A stretch of DNA of 23,845 bases. It comes from 66-474 sp050738155 (GTDB lineage Bacteria; Pseudomonadota; Gammaproteobacteria; Xanthomonadales; Rhodanobacteraceae). Below the pieces are notes generated by a model, which saw only the letters and a program-made list of their open reading frames with translations, was not told the DNA's origin and ran no database searches. The position numbers and the translations under genes are program-made. The stretch is taken from positions 1 to 23,845 of the forward strand of contig JBOHYW010000038.1 in the NCBI GenBank assembly GCA_050738155.1, read 5' to 3'. Below, piece by piece: positions 14,052 through 22,214 of this stretch (positions are counted from its first letter, which is position 1; each line of letters begins with the position of its first letter).

Positions 14052-16856
14052 CTACTTGCCGGCCCCGCCGCCCGCGCCGCCCAGCTCCTTGTAGAGCTTT
14101 TCGGCCGCCTGTTTGTCCTGGAAATCGGTGCCCGATTTCTGCAGCGCCTCGAGCGTGGTGCGGGCGCCTGTCTTGTCGCCGGTGCGGGCTTGCGCGACGG
14201 CCAGGTGATATTGGATGGCTGGCAACTTGGGTGCCGCCTTGGCGGCCTGCTCGAGGATCGGCAGCGCGGTTTTCGGCTGGTTGTTGGCGACCAGCGCCCA
14301 ACCATAGGTGTCGGCGATGCCGGGGGAATCCGGCGCCAGCTTGTGGGCCTTCTCGGCCAGCTTCACCGCTTCGGGTTTGTGTTGCTCGGCGTAGATCCAG
14401 GCGAGATTGTTGAGCGCATCGATGTTGGACGGATATTGCTTCAACACGCGTTGGTATTCGCCGGCGGCCTGCGTATTCTGTGCATGGCCGAGGTAATACT
14501 GGGCCAGCAGCAGGCGCGTGGCGGCATCGTCGGCGTGCTTGCCAAGCCAGTCCTGCAGCACGCGTTCCGGTTGTTTCGCGCCGCTCGCGCTGAGCGCCTG
14601 GAAACTCTTGACCACCAGTGGCCGGGCGTAGCGGACCTTCAGACCCTGCTGGTAGGCCTTCGCGGCGTCGCTGTACGACTTGTTGGCCATGTACAGGTCA
14701 CCTTCCAGCGCGAACCCGGCAGCCTTGGTGGCAGTCTGTTTCTGCAGCGTTTGCGCCAGCGAGAGCGCGCCCGACGAGTCATGGTCCTGTAATTTCAGGA
14801 ATGCCCGCAGCGCCACTGCGGTCACGTTGCCCGGCTCGGCCTTGATCACCTCGTCGAGGTTCTGCGCGGCGCCCTTGGCGTCCTTGTTGAGGATCTGCGC
14901 ACGTGCCAGGTTGGTGCGGAACCTGGTTGCTTGCGGCGCGAGGTTCACCGCCTGCTGCAGTGGCTTCAAGGCCTGGTCATGGTGTCCGGCATTGAGTTCG
15001 GCCGCCCCGAGCGCGTTGAATGCGGCCGGGTTGTGCGGGTCGACCGCGACGAGCTGCTTGGCGACTCCGGCGGCTTCATCGAACTTGCCGCTCTGGTTGT
15101 ACAACTGTGCCAGGCCGACGTAAGCGGCGGGGTACTTGGGCGCGGCGGCGATGGCTTGCTTGAACCACTTGATGGCTTGTGCCTTGTCGCCCTTGCGTGC
15201 CGAGAGGGTTCCGAGCGCGGCCATCGCCACGGCGTTGTGCGGATCCTTTTTCAACACGATTTGATAACGACCGACGGCATCCTTGTCGTGGCCTTCGAGG
15301 ACGTCGAGGCTGCCCATGCTCAGGAGCGCAGCGATGCTGTTCGGGTCGAGCTTGTAGGCCTCGGAATATTCGGCGCGCGCCTGCTTGCGTTTGCCGGTCG
15401 CAACCAACGTGGTGCCGTACAGCAGGTGCGCGGCGCTGTCCTTCGGGTGCTTTGCGGCATAGTCGGCCGCGACCTTGACTGCCTCGTCCGGGTGCTTCTC
15501 GCGCAGATAACCCATCGCCAGCATGCTGGTGCGCCGCGCTTCGGTGGAGGCGTTGCCGGCCGGGATCGCCTGTAGCAGGCGGATGGCTTCGGGTTCATTG
15601 CCGCTGACCAGCGCCTTGCCGGCGCGCGTGAACGGACTCGCCGGCGCGCCGCTGGAGGCAGCTTCCCCCGGCATGCCAGCGCCCGCCGCGGTGGCTTTTT
15701 GCAGCTGCGCCAGCAGTTCGGCGTCGGACGGCGTGCCCGGCACGACCGGGCGCAAGGTGTCGAGCGCCTGCTTCGAACGGCCTTCGCGGTAGAACGTGAG
15801 CGCCAGCAACTTGCGGGCAGGGACGTTCTTGCTGTCCATGCCCATCACGTTGCTGAGGTACATCTCGGCTTGCCCGTAGTTGGCCTTCGCATAGTTGACG
15901 GCGCCCATGAGCATCTGCGCCTGGGCGTTGTCGGGTGATACCTTGAGCACCTGCTGCAATTCGGAAACCGCGTCGTCCAGGTGCCCCTGCTTGTACGACA
16001 CCACCGCGTGCAGGTAATGCGGATACGGTTGCTTCGGCGACACCTTTTCGAGCGCCTTGATGCTCGTCAGCGCCTTGTCGAGTTCGTTGCGCTGTGCCTG
16101 CACATTGGCCAGCCGCGCCAGGGTGTAGAAGTGCTCCTGCGGCAGCCAGTCGGGATGTTTCAAATCCAGCGCTTTCTGGTACGCGGTTTCGGCGCCGCCG
16201 AAATCGTGGTTGTCGAATGCAAGATCGCCCTTCGCGATCCATGCTTGCGGGCTGTCGGGTGCCGCCGCCAGCGCCCGCTGCACGTAATCGTTCGCGGAAC
16301 CGGTGTTGTTCGCGATGCCGGCCAATCTTGCGAGCCCCACCAGTGCGCGCGGTTCCTTCGGGTCCAGTTTCAGCGCGGACTCGTACGATTGCTGCGCCGC
16401 TTGCGGTTGCTTGAGCTCGAGTTGTGCGCTGCCCCGCAACACCAGTACGCGCGCCTTCACTTCCGGAGTGAAAGATCCATCGGCGGGCAGCGTCTTCAAC
16501 AATTCGTCGAACTGGCGCGTCACCAGCAGCGCCCGTCCAGTGGGCACCACCAGGCTTTGCTCCGGCACGCCGTTCGTCTTGGCGTTGTGCAAATCGTTCA
16601 AGGCGTCCTTCGCGTCGCCGAGCATCAGTGAAGACTGTCCCAGCAACAGCCATGCATCGCCGCTTTTGTTGTTTTTCTGCAGGACTTTCTTGGCCTCGAT
16701 GTAGGCCGCGCGATACTTGCCTTCGGCCTGGTATTTGCTGCCGGCACTGAGGCTGCCATGCCCGCCGGCGAGGCCGCAGCCAGCCAGCAACGCGACTGCG
16801 CAAAGCAACGACAAGCCACGTCGAAGGGCCCGTGTGTCCAGCTTGATCATGCGCAT
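14052..16856 (-). CDS. prsT: PEP-CTERM system TPR-repeat lipoprotein PrsT
   Basis: A 934-residue lipoprotein. The signal peptide ends in L-L-A-G-C with the lipidated cysteine at residue 27. The rest is a long array of tetratricopeptide repeats (e.g. GDAWLLLGQSSLMLGDAKDAL, PHNAVAMAALGTLSARKGDKAQA), ending in a glycine-rich tail. Size and layout match PrsT of PEP-CTERM/exosortase loci, an outer-membrane or periplasmic scaffold thought to work in EPS or protein export. Start ATG 16856 is preferred because GAGGACAGGA lies just upstream; the frame extends 42 codons further without a signal-peptide-like start. It is the third gene in the prsK-prsR-prsT order, 144 bases after prsR, and no separate promoter is evident. 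Confidence 0.92.
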   Translation of the reverse strand: MRMIKLDTRALRRGLSLLCAVALLAGCGLAGGHGSLSAGSKYQAEGKYRAAYIEAKKVLQKNNKSGDAWLLLGQSSLMLGDAKDALNDLHNAKTNGVPEQSLVVPTGRALLVTRQFDELLKTLPADGSFTPEVKARVLVLRGSAQLELKQPQAAQQSYESALKLDPKEPRALVGLARLAGIANNTGSANDYVQRALAAAPDSPQAWIAKGDLAFDNHDFGGAETAYQKALDLKHPDWLPQEHFYTLARLANVQAQRNELDKALTSIKALEKVSPKQPYPHYLHAVVSYKQGHLDDAVSELQQVLKVSPDNAQAQMLMGAVNYAKANYGQAEMYLSNVMGMDSKNVPARKLLALTFYREGRSKQALDTLRPVVPGTPSDAELLAQLQKATAAGAGMPGEAASSGAPASPFTRAGKALVSGNEPEAIRLLQAIPAGNASTEARRTSMLAMGYLREKHPDEAVKVAADYAAKHPKDSAAHLLYGTTLVATGKRKQARAEYSEAYKLDPNSIAALLSMGSLDVLEGHDKDAVGRYQIVLKKDPHNAVAMAALGTLSARKGDKAQAIKWFKQAIAAAPKYPAAYVGLAQLYNQSGKFDEAAGVAKQLVAVDPHNPAAFNALGAAELNAGHHDQALKPLQQAVNLAPQATRFRTNLARAQILNKDAKGAAQNLDEVIKAEPGNVTAVALRAFLKLQDHDSSGALSLAQTLQKQTATKAAGFALEGDLYMANKSYSDAAKAYQQGLKVRYARPLVVKSFQALSASGAKQPERVLQDWLGKHADDAATRLLLAQYYLGHAQNTQAAGEYQRVLKQYPSNIDALNNLAWIYAEQHKPEAVKLAEKAHKLAPDSPGIADTYGWALVANNQPKTALPILEQAAKAAPKLPAIQYHLAVAQARTGDKTGARTTLEALQKSGTDFQDKQAAEKLYKELGGAGGGAGK

Positions 16857-17000
16857 GTTCCTGTCCTCGTTTTTGCTATCGCTCATTTCGCTGTGCCCGC
16901 AGAAGGCCGTGTGCAGCTTGTCGCGAGTACGCTGGCTCCTGCGACAGCGGTTTGCGTAGGAGCCTGCGTGCAGGTGACCCACGATTTTGCAAGCCCGCGT

Positions 17001-18359
17001 CTATTCGGAAGGCTTTTTCAAGCCATGTTTGTCCAGAAGATCGTAAAGCGTCGGCCGGCTCACGCCGAGCAGGTTTGCGACCCGTGAAAGATTGCTGCCC
17101 GACTGGGTCATGGCCCTCTGGATGGCGCGTTTTTCGGCCGAGTTGCGTACCTGGCGCAGGTCGAGGACATCCTCACCGGTTGCGCCAAGGTGCAGCGCGT
17201 CGGGTCCGAGTTGTTTGCCGTCGGCCATGATGACCGCGCTGTTGATCGCGTTCTCGAGTTCACGCACGTTGCCGCGCCACGGATATGCCTCGATCGCCTT
17301 GAGCGCCTTGGCCGTGAATCCGCGCACCGCGCGTCCGTGGCGGCTGGCGGCCTGCTCCAGGAAATGTTGCGCAAGCGGTATCGTGTCGCCGGCGCGTTCG
17401 CGCAGCGGCGGCAGCCGGATGCTCACTTCGCTGACGCGATAGAACAGATCCTGGCGGAAGCGTCCGTCGGCGATCAGCGTCGGCAGTTCCTGATGGGTCG
17501 CGCAGATGATGCGCACGTCCACCGGGATCGCTTCGCGCCCGCCGATGCGCTCCACCGACCGTTCTTCCAGGAAGCGCAGCAGCTTGGCCTGCAGCGAGAC
17601 CGGCATGTCGCCGATCTCGTCGAGCAGCAAGGTGCCACCTGAGGCCAATTCGATCTTGCCCTTGGTCTGTTTGTGCGCGCCGGTATACGAGCCTTTCTCG
17701 TAGCCGAACAATTCGGCTTCCAGCAAATTTTCCGGGATCGCCGCGCAGTTGATCGCGACGAACGGGCCATCGCGGCGCGCGCTCAGTCGGTGCACTGCGC
17801 GCGCGAACAATTCCTTGCCGGTGCCGGTTTCGCCGAGCAGCAATACGGTCGCATTGGTGGGGCTGACCTTCTCCACCAGTCGACAGGCTTCGAGCATCGG
17901 CTGGCTGCTGCCGATGATGCCTTCCAGCGCGGCGGTCGACTGGCTGCGTAGCTTGCGATTTTCGGCCTCGAGTTCGTGTACCCGGAAAGCGCGATCGACG
18001 ATCAGGCGCAGGATGTCGAGATCGAGTGGTTTGGAACAGAAATCATAGGCGCCGCAGCCGATCGACTTGACCGCGTTGTCGCGGTCGCCGTTGCCGGTAG
18101 CCACGATGATCTTGGTATGCGGGGCTTCCTCGAGGATTTCCGTGATCGTCGCGAAACCCTCGGCGGTGCCGGCGGCATCCGGCGGCAGCCCCAGATCCTG
18201 CAGCACGACCGCTGGTTCGTGGCGGCGCAGCTCAGTCAGCGCGGTTGCTCGATCGCCCGCGATCACCACTTCGTAATGGTCGAAGCTCCAGCGCAGTTGG
18301 CTCTGCAAGCCTGCGTCGTCCTCGACGATCAACAGACACGATTGCTTTTCCTGGCTCAT
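17001..18359 (-). CDS. prsR: PEP-CTERM system sigma-54-dependent response regulator PrsR
   Basis: A 452-residue NtrC-family activator. The receiver domain (6-125) has acidic D13/D14, phospho-acceptor D55 and K110. The AAA+ domain (146-380) has Walker A G-E-T-G-T-G-K-E at 176-183, the sigma-54 contact loop G-S-Y-T-G-A at 223-228, Walker B L-L-L-D-E-I-G-D at 244-251, arginine residues in F-R-Q-D-L-F-Y-R at 301-308, and W-R-G-N-V-R-E-L at 361-368. A Fis-type helix-turn-helix (423-442, S-R-P-T-L-Y) ends the protein. It should be phosphorylated by PrsK and open RpoN promoters. Two such promoters precede PEP-CTERM genes in this window (10329-10344, 23076-23091). Its start overlaps the prsK stop by four bases. 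Confidence 0.95.
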   Translation of the reverse strand: MSQEKQSCLLIVEDDAGLQSQLRWSFDHYEVVIAGDRATALTELRRHEPAVVLQDLGLPPDAAGTAEGFATITEILEEAPHTKIIVATGNGDRDNAVKSIGCGAYDFCSKPLDLDILRLIVDRAFRVHELEAENRKLRSQSTAALEGIIGSSQPMLEACRLVEKVSPTNATVLLLGETGTGKELFARAVHRLSARRDGPFVAINCAAIPENLLEAELFGYEKGSYTGAHKQTKGKIELASGGTLLLDEIGDMPVSLQAKLLRFLEERSVERIGGREAIPVDVRIICATHQELPTLIADGRFRQDLFYRVSEVSIRLPPLRERAGDTIPLAQHFLEQAASRHGRAVRGFTAKALKAIEAYPWRGNVRELENAINSAVIMADGKQLGPDALHLGATGEDVLDLRQVRNSAEKRAIQRAMTQSGSNLSRVANLLGVSRPTLYDLLDKHGLKKPSE

Positions 18360-20443
18360 GACGTGGCCCTCAACGGGGCAGCCGCTGGGATGTCGTCGGC
18401 GGGTTCGACCAGCGGCAACTGGATGAAGAAATGGGTGCCTTGTCCGGGCGTGCTGTCCACGCGCATCGTGCCGCCCAGCGAGCGCACGTATTCGCGGGCC
18501 TGATAGGCGCCGATGCCCATGCCACGACTCGCCTTGGTGGTAAAAAACGGCTTGAACAGCCGGTTGCGGATGAAGTCCTCGTCCATGCCCGATCCGTCAT
18601 CTTCAATTTCGATCACGGCGTCCCCGGAGTCGGATTCGCGCTGCACCGTCAGCGTAACATGGCCATGCGCGCCCGCCGCATCCTGTGCGTTGCGAATTAC
18701 ATGCCCCAGAACCGTGGCGAGTTGCTCGGTGTCGGCGCGCACCCACAGCTCTGCAGGAGTCGGCGCCGACAATTCGGGTAGCGGTGCTTGCGCGCGGCAT
18801 TCGGCCAATGCCTTGTCGATCACCCGCGCCAGTTGCAGGCGGCCCTGCGTGGCCGGCGACGCATCGCCGCGCAACTGTTCCAGCAGCCGTGCGATGCGCT
18901 GTACTGAATTGGCCACGGTGTTCAGCATGTCATCGATGAAGGCCGGGTTGTGCTTGTGGCGTTCGGCGTTCTGCAGCAACAGCGATTGCTGTGCCGCGAT
19001 GTTCTTGAGGTCGTGCATCAGGAACGCGGTAAGCCGGTTGAAGCCTTCGAACTGGCGCGCCTCGGCCAGCCGCCGCGCGTCCGCCGCCTGCGCCAGGGTG
19101 CCGGCGACCTGGCTGCCGGCGGCGCGCAGCAAATCGAGGTCTTCCCAGTCGAATGCGCGTGGTGCGCGGGCTTGCGCCAGCACCACGAATCCGATCAGCC
19201 GATCTGCCAGCACCAACGGCACCAGCAGCCAGGCGCGCGGCAGCCCGGCCAGCTCGGCGGGCGCGCGCAGTCGTTCGCGACCCAGCGGCGGCGGATCGTT
19301 CAGGTTGTAGATCCATTGGCGCGCGCGCATGAATTCGAACGCGGGTAGCGTGGCCGGAAACTTCAGGGCCGCCGCCGGGATATTCCAGCTGGCTTCCGAT
19401 ACGAATTCATCATCATCGCCACGCAAGAACAGCGCGCCGGCCGGGCTGTCCATGGTCTGTGCCATCGCGTGCACCACGCGCAGCGGCAACTCGGTGTCGG
19501 TGGCCGAGAGCGCTGTCGTCAGCCGCAGCCATTCTTCGCGGTAGTCATGTCGGAAACTGAAGAAATTCTTGTGCAGGAATACCCGCAGCCGCGAACGTGC
19601 CTGGCCGGAGGACGTGAACAGCAGCACCATCAGCAGCGCAAAGCAGATCAGCGTGATTTCCGCGACCTTGCCCCAGTTGCCGCCGTACAGGCGCACGTAA
19701 TAGCCGCCGATCGCCGTGGCGATGATGTAGAACGCGACCACCAACAGGCTGGTGGAATAAAACACCGCGCGTCGCGATACCCCCACTTCCAGCGACCACT
19801 TCGGATTGCGCGCCGCCGCTACCAGCAACAGCGGCACCAGCAACGCATCGATGAATCCGCGTGCCGCCCACGCGCTGATGTTGAACTGCCGGTACAGCAC
19901 CGCGTAGGAATACAGAAAGATGTCGTAGGCGAACATCGCGCCGAGCGCGATTACCAGAAACTTGAGCGCCCAGCGCTGCCCCGGCTGGACGTTGCGATAG
20001 AGCTGTTCGAGGAATACCAGGCCGATCAACGCCAGCACCAGCACCCCGACCAACGGTACGCCGACGCCGAACGGCAGCCCGACAGCATGCGCCAGTCCGG
20101 TCGCCGGCAACAGGCAGTACAACGCCAGCAGGATCCACAGTGCGTGCACCAGCGTGCGCAAGCCACGTAGCAGGCCCGATGTCGGCCAGGCGCCAAACAA
20201 GGCGCCCAGGAAAACCAGCCAGGCGCCGTAGCGCAGGATTTCGGCCAGCAACACCCAGTTGATCGCCATGGTGTGTTGCCACTCGGCGGCTGCCAGTGAT
20301 ACACCCCACAGCGCCGAGACCAGTGTCGCCACGATCAGCAGCACGCCGGTGCGTTGGCCGCGCCAACTGATCGTCAACAATGCCGTACCCGCGAGGAACG
20401 CGGCGGCGGCGATCAAGTAACTGGCGATGACGATGACGTGCAT
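18356..20443 (-). CDS. prsK: PEP-CTERM system sensor histidine kinase PrsK
   Basis: A 695-residue membrane kinase. The first ~280 residues hold eight or more hydrophobic segments, the sensor region of PrsK. A GAF-like domain follows (about 305-450). The kinase core has F-L-M-H-D-L-K-N with phospho-accepting H477, N box V-I-R-N-A-Q-D-A-A (N585), G1 D-D-G-S-G-M-D at 615-621, F box L-F-K-P-F-F-T-T-K, and G2 G-M-G-I-G at 641-645. It should autophosphorylate and pass phosphate to PrsR D55. The ligand or membrane signal is unknown. The stop overlaps the prsR start (ATGA, 18356-18359). No strong promoter is visible in the repeat-rich gap upstream, so it may be read from further upstream or from a weak site. 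Confidence 0.95.
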   Translation of the reverse strand: MHVIVIASYLIAAAAFLAGTALLTISWRGQRTGVLLIVATLVSALWGVSLAAAEWQHTMAINWVLLAEILRYGAWLVFLGALFGAWPTSGLLRGLRTLVHALWILLALYCLLPATGLAHAVGLPFGVGVPLVGVLVLALIGLVFLEQLYRNVQPGQRWALKFLVIALGAMFAYDIFLYSYAVLYRQFNISAWAARGFIDALLVPLLLVAAARNPKWSLEVGVSRRAVFYSTSLLVVAFYIIATAIGGYYVRLYGGNWGKVAEITLICFALLMVLLFTSSGQARSRLRVFLHKNFFSFRHDYREEWLRLTTALSATDTELPLRVVHAMAQTMDSPAGALFLRGDDDEFVSEASWNIPAAALKFPATLPAFEFMRARQWIYNLNDPPPLGRERLRAPAELAGLPRAWLLVPLVLADRLIGFVVLAQARAPRAFDWEDLDLLRAAGSQVAGTLAQAADARRLAEARQFEGFNRLTAFLMHDLKNIAAQQSLLLQNAERHKHNPAFIDDMLNTVANSVQRIARLLEQLRGDASPATQGRLQLARVIDKALAECRAQAPLPELSAPTPAELWVRADTEQLATVLGHVIRNAQDAAGAHGHVTLTVQRESDSGDAVIEIEDDGSGMDEDFIRNRLFKPFFTTKASRGMGIGAYQAREYVRSLGGTMRVDSTPGQGTHFFIQLPLVEPADDIPAAAPLRATS

Positions 20444-20524
20444 GTCTGGATGCTTCGCAGCGTTGGTGCGGTGTGCTCGTTGGCGTTCAGCCGGTCACTT
20501 TTCCATGCTGAAGGGCGAAGACAA

Positions 20525-20682
20525 CCATCCCCTTCCAACGGAAGGGGGTCGGCGCGCCGGCGCCGGGGAACGCTGCTACTTGTCTGCGCGAAATAAGCTG
20601 ACGAATCAAAAAGCCATCCCCTCTCGCGCTGCGCGCGCGTTCGCTCCGCTCCGCCCTTCGTTCCGAAGGGGGAAGATAAGCA
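20525..20682 (-). repeat. Intergenic repeat, copy B (inverted relative to copy A)
   Basis: Read on the - strand, it has the same two conserved modules as copy A in the same order: the GGAACGAAGGGCGGAGCG module (20609-20668), then a variable middle of about 55 bases that differs from copy A, then the GGCGCGCCGACCCCCTTCC module (about 20527-20565). No protein is encoded. With copy A it brackets the prsT-prsR-prsK block in inverted orientation. Confidence 0.8.
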
Positions 20683-20790
20683 CCATCTTCCTCAATCCCG
20701 CTTCGTTCCGTAGAAGGAAGGCAAGCACCCTCTTCCTTAATCCCGCTTCGTTCCGAAGGAGGAACGCAAGCACCCTCTTCCGCAGGAAGG
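20656..20790. repeat. Three tandem 45-bp repeats
   Basis: The phrase CTTCGTTCCG recurs at 20656, 20701 and 20746, exactly 45 bases apart. It is followed each time by a purine-rich half and a C-C/A-T-C-T-T-C-C module near its end (for example GCACCCTCTTCC). The units differ by a few bases. The first unit overlaps the end of copy B and the last leads into copy C, so the array probably grew by slippage within the repeat family. There is no spacer structure, so it is not a CRISPR array. Confidence 0.85.
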
Positions 20791-20819
20791 GGGTCGGCGC
20801 GCCAGCGCCGGGGGGATGC
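20767..20819 (-). repeat. Intergenic repeat, partial copy C
   Basis: This is only the right-hand module of the repeat family. On the - strand it reads GCATCCCCCCGGCGCTGGCG and continues to GGAAGAGGGTGC, nearly identical to 13799-13848. It ends at the tandem array. The rest of the gap, 20444-20524 and 20820-20889, shows no gene or clear promoter. Confidence 0.75.
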
Positions 20820-20889
20820 AGCCGGAGGCGAAATCCCGGCAAGAAAACCGTAGCTCCCAAGGCCGATCATGAAGTCCATCCCGGCCGAT

Positions 20890-22059
20890 TCATGTGCCGA
20901 CACCTGCACGCCTTGCATGACTTTCGGCGACCTCCGCCTCCTGCGCCTCGGTCGCCGGTGCGTCCAGCAACCGCCGCCGAATATCCGCGACGACACGCGC
21001 CGCGGTATGCCCATCCCATAGTTCGGGTTTGCGGCCATGCGGCCAGCGCCCGTCGAGCACTTCATCCACCGCCGCCGCCAGTTCGGCGGCAGTCACCAGC
21101 CGATTGCTGCCCTCGGTAATGGTGATCGGCCGCTCGGTGGTCGTACGCAACGTCAGACACGGGATATCAAGATACGTGGTCTCCTCCTGCACGCCACCGG
21201 AATCGGTGATGACCAGGCGCGCGCCGCAGACCAGATTCATGAAGTCGATGTAACCGAGCGGGTCGACAATCTGCACGCCCGATGCCTGCGTCAATTCCGC
21301 CCACAGCCCGAACGCTTCCAGATTCTTGCGGGTGCGCGGGTGCACCGGGAATACCAGCGGCAGTTTGGCCGCGATCCTGGTCAATTGCCGGACCAGCTCG
21401 GCGAGTGGTTCTTTTGCGTCCACGTTGGACGGACGGTGCAAGGTGACTGCTGCGTATTCGCGACCCTCCAGCCCGAGCTTGCGCCGTTCAACACTCGCAT
21501 CGACGCGCTCGCGCATCAGCTCGTACGAATCGAGCATGATGTTGCCGACCCGGGTGATCTTTTCTGGCGGCACGCCTTCGGCGGCGAGGTGCTCGTCGCC
21601 GTCCGGCGAAGGTGCCCACAGGATGTCGGCCAAGGTGTCGGTCACCAGCCGGTTGATTTCTTCCGGCATGCGGCGATCGCCGCTGCGCAACCCGGCTTCC
21701 AGATGCGCCACGGTGATGTGCAGCTTCGAACCCACCAACGCGCAGGCGACAGTCGAATTGACATCGCCGACCACCACGATGAGGTCCGGCTGAGCTTCGA
21801 GGCACGCACGTTCGTAGGCCAGCATCACGTTGGCGGTCTGTTCGGCGTGGCTGCCGCTGCCCACACCCAAGTGCAGGTCGGGCCGCGGCAGACCGAGGTC
21901 GCTGAAAAAAGCGTCCGACATGTTCTTGTCGTAGTGCTGGCCGGTATGCACCAGCCGCAGGTCGCACCACGGCTCGTCGTGCAGCGCATGGAACAGCGGC
22001 GCGACCTTCATGAAATTGGGTCGCGCGGCTGCAATCAAATCAATCCTGAGCCGCTGCAT
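20890..22059 (-). CDS. wecB: UDP-N-acetylglucosamine 2-epimerase (non-hydrolysing), WecB type
   Basis: A 389-residue epimerase with D99 in GDVNST, E121 in HLEAGLR, E133/E134 in MPEEINR and H208 in TLHRPSN. I-T-D-S-G-G-V-Q-E-E-T is present near the UDP-binding site. It interconverts UDP-GlcNAc and UDP-ManNAc in the cytoplasm for EPS or common-antigen type polymers. It is only distantly similar to the copy at 1581-2678, with different spacing and a longer charged C-terminus (A-T-E-A-Q-E-A-E-V-A-E-S). No ManNAc dehydrogenase is adjacent. ATG 22059 gives the family N-terminus; the ribosome-binding site is poor (AGGGG lies about 15 bases upstream). Epimerases of this group are frequent in exosortase-type EPS clusters. 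Transcription runs toward prsK. Confidence 0.9.
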   Translation of the reverse strand: MQRLRIDLIAAARPNFMKVAPLFHALHDEPWCDLRLVHTGQHYDKNMSDAFFSDLGLPRPDLHLGVGSGSHAEQTANVMLAYERACLEAQPDLIVVVGDVNSTVACALVGSKLHITVAHLEAGLRSGDRRMPEEINRLVTDTLADILWAPSPDGDEHLAAEGVPPEKITRVGNIMLDSYELMRERVDASVERRKLGLEGREYAAVTLHRPSNVDAKEPLAELVRQLTRIAAKLPLVFPVHPRTRKNLEAFGLWAELTQASGVQIVDPLGYIDFMNLVCGARLVITDSGGVQEETTYLDIPCLTLRTTTERPITITEGSNRLVTAAELAAAVDEVLDGRWPHGRKPELWDGHTAARVVADIRRRLLDAPATEAQEAEVAESHARRAGVGT

Positions 22060-22132
22060 GACGGTAGTTCTACCCCTGCGAATCGATACGTGTCGAGTTT
22101 AGCAAGCCGTCACGCGGGTGGCGGTGCTGCAA

Positions 22133-22165
22133 CAAAAAAATGGCCCGCCAAAAAGGCGGGCCATT
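22133..22165 (-). terminator. Rho-independent terminator of the PEP-CTERM gene at 22215-23024
   Basis: On the - strand a strong stem TGGCCCGCC / GGCGGGCCA (22141-22149 and 22155-22163) with loop TTTTT is followed by TTTTTTTGTTG. It is 50 bases after the stop of the PEP-CTERM gene and 73 bases before the wecB start, so wecB is probably transcribed separately. Confidence 0.95.
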
Positions 22166-22214
22166 GTCAAACCAGCAAACAAATCAGCGTCGCTGGAAGC
22201 AGGAGCGCCTTGGC

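Noticed and set aside
20656..20790. CRISPR-like array
   Set aside because: The 45-bp units are contiguous, imperfect and have no unique spacers; no cas gene is near.
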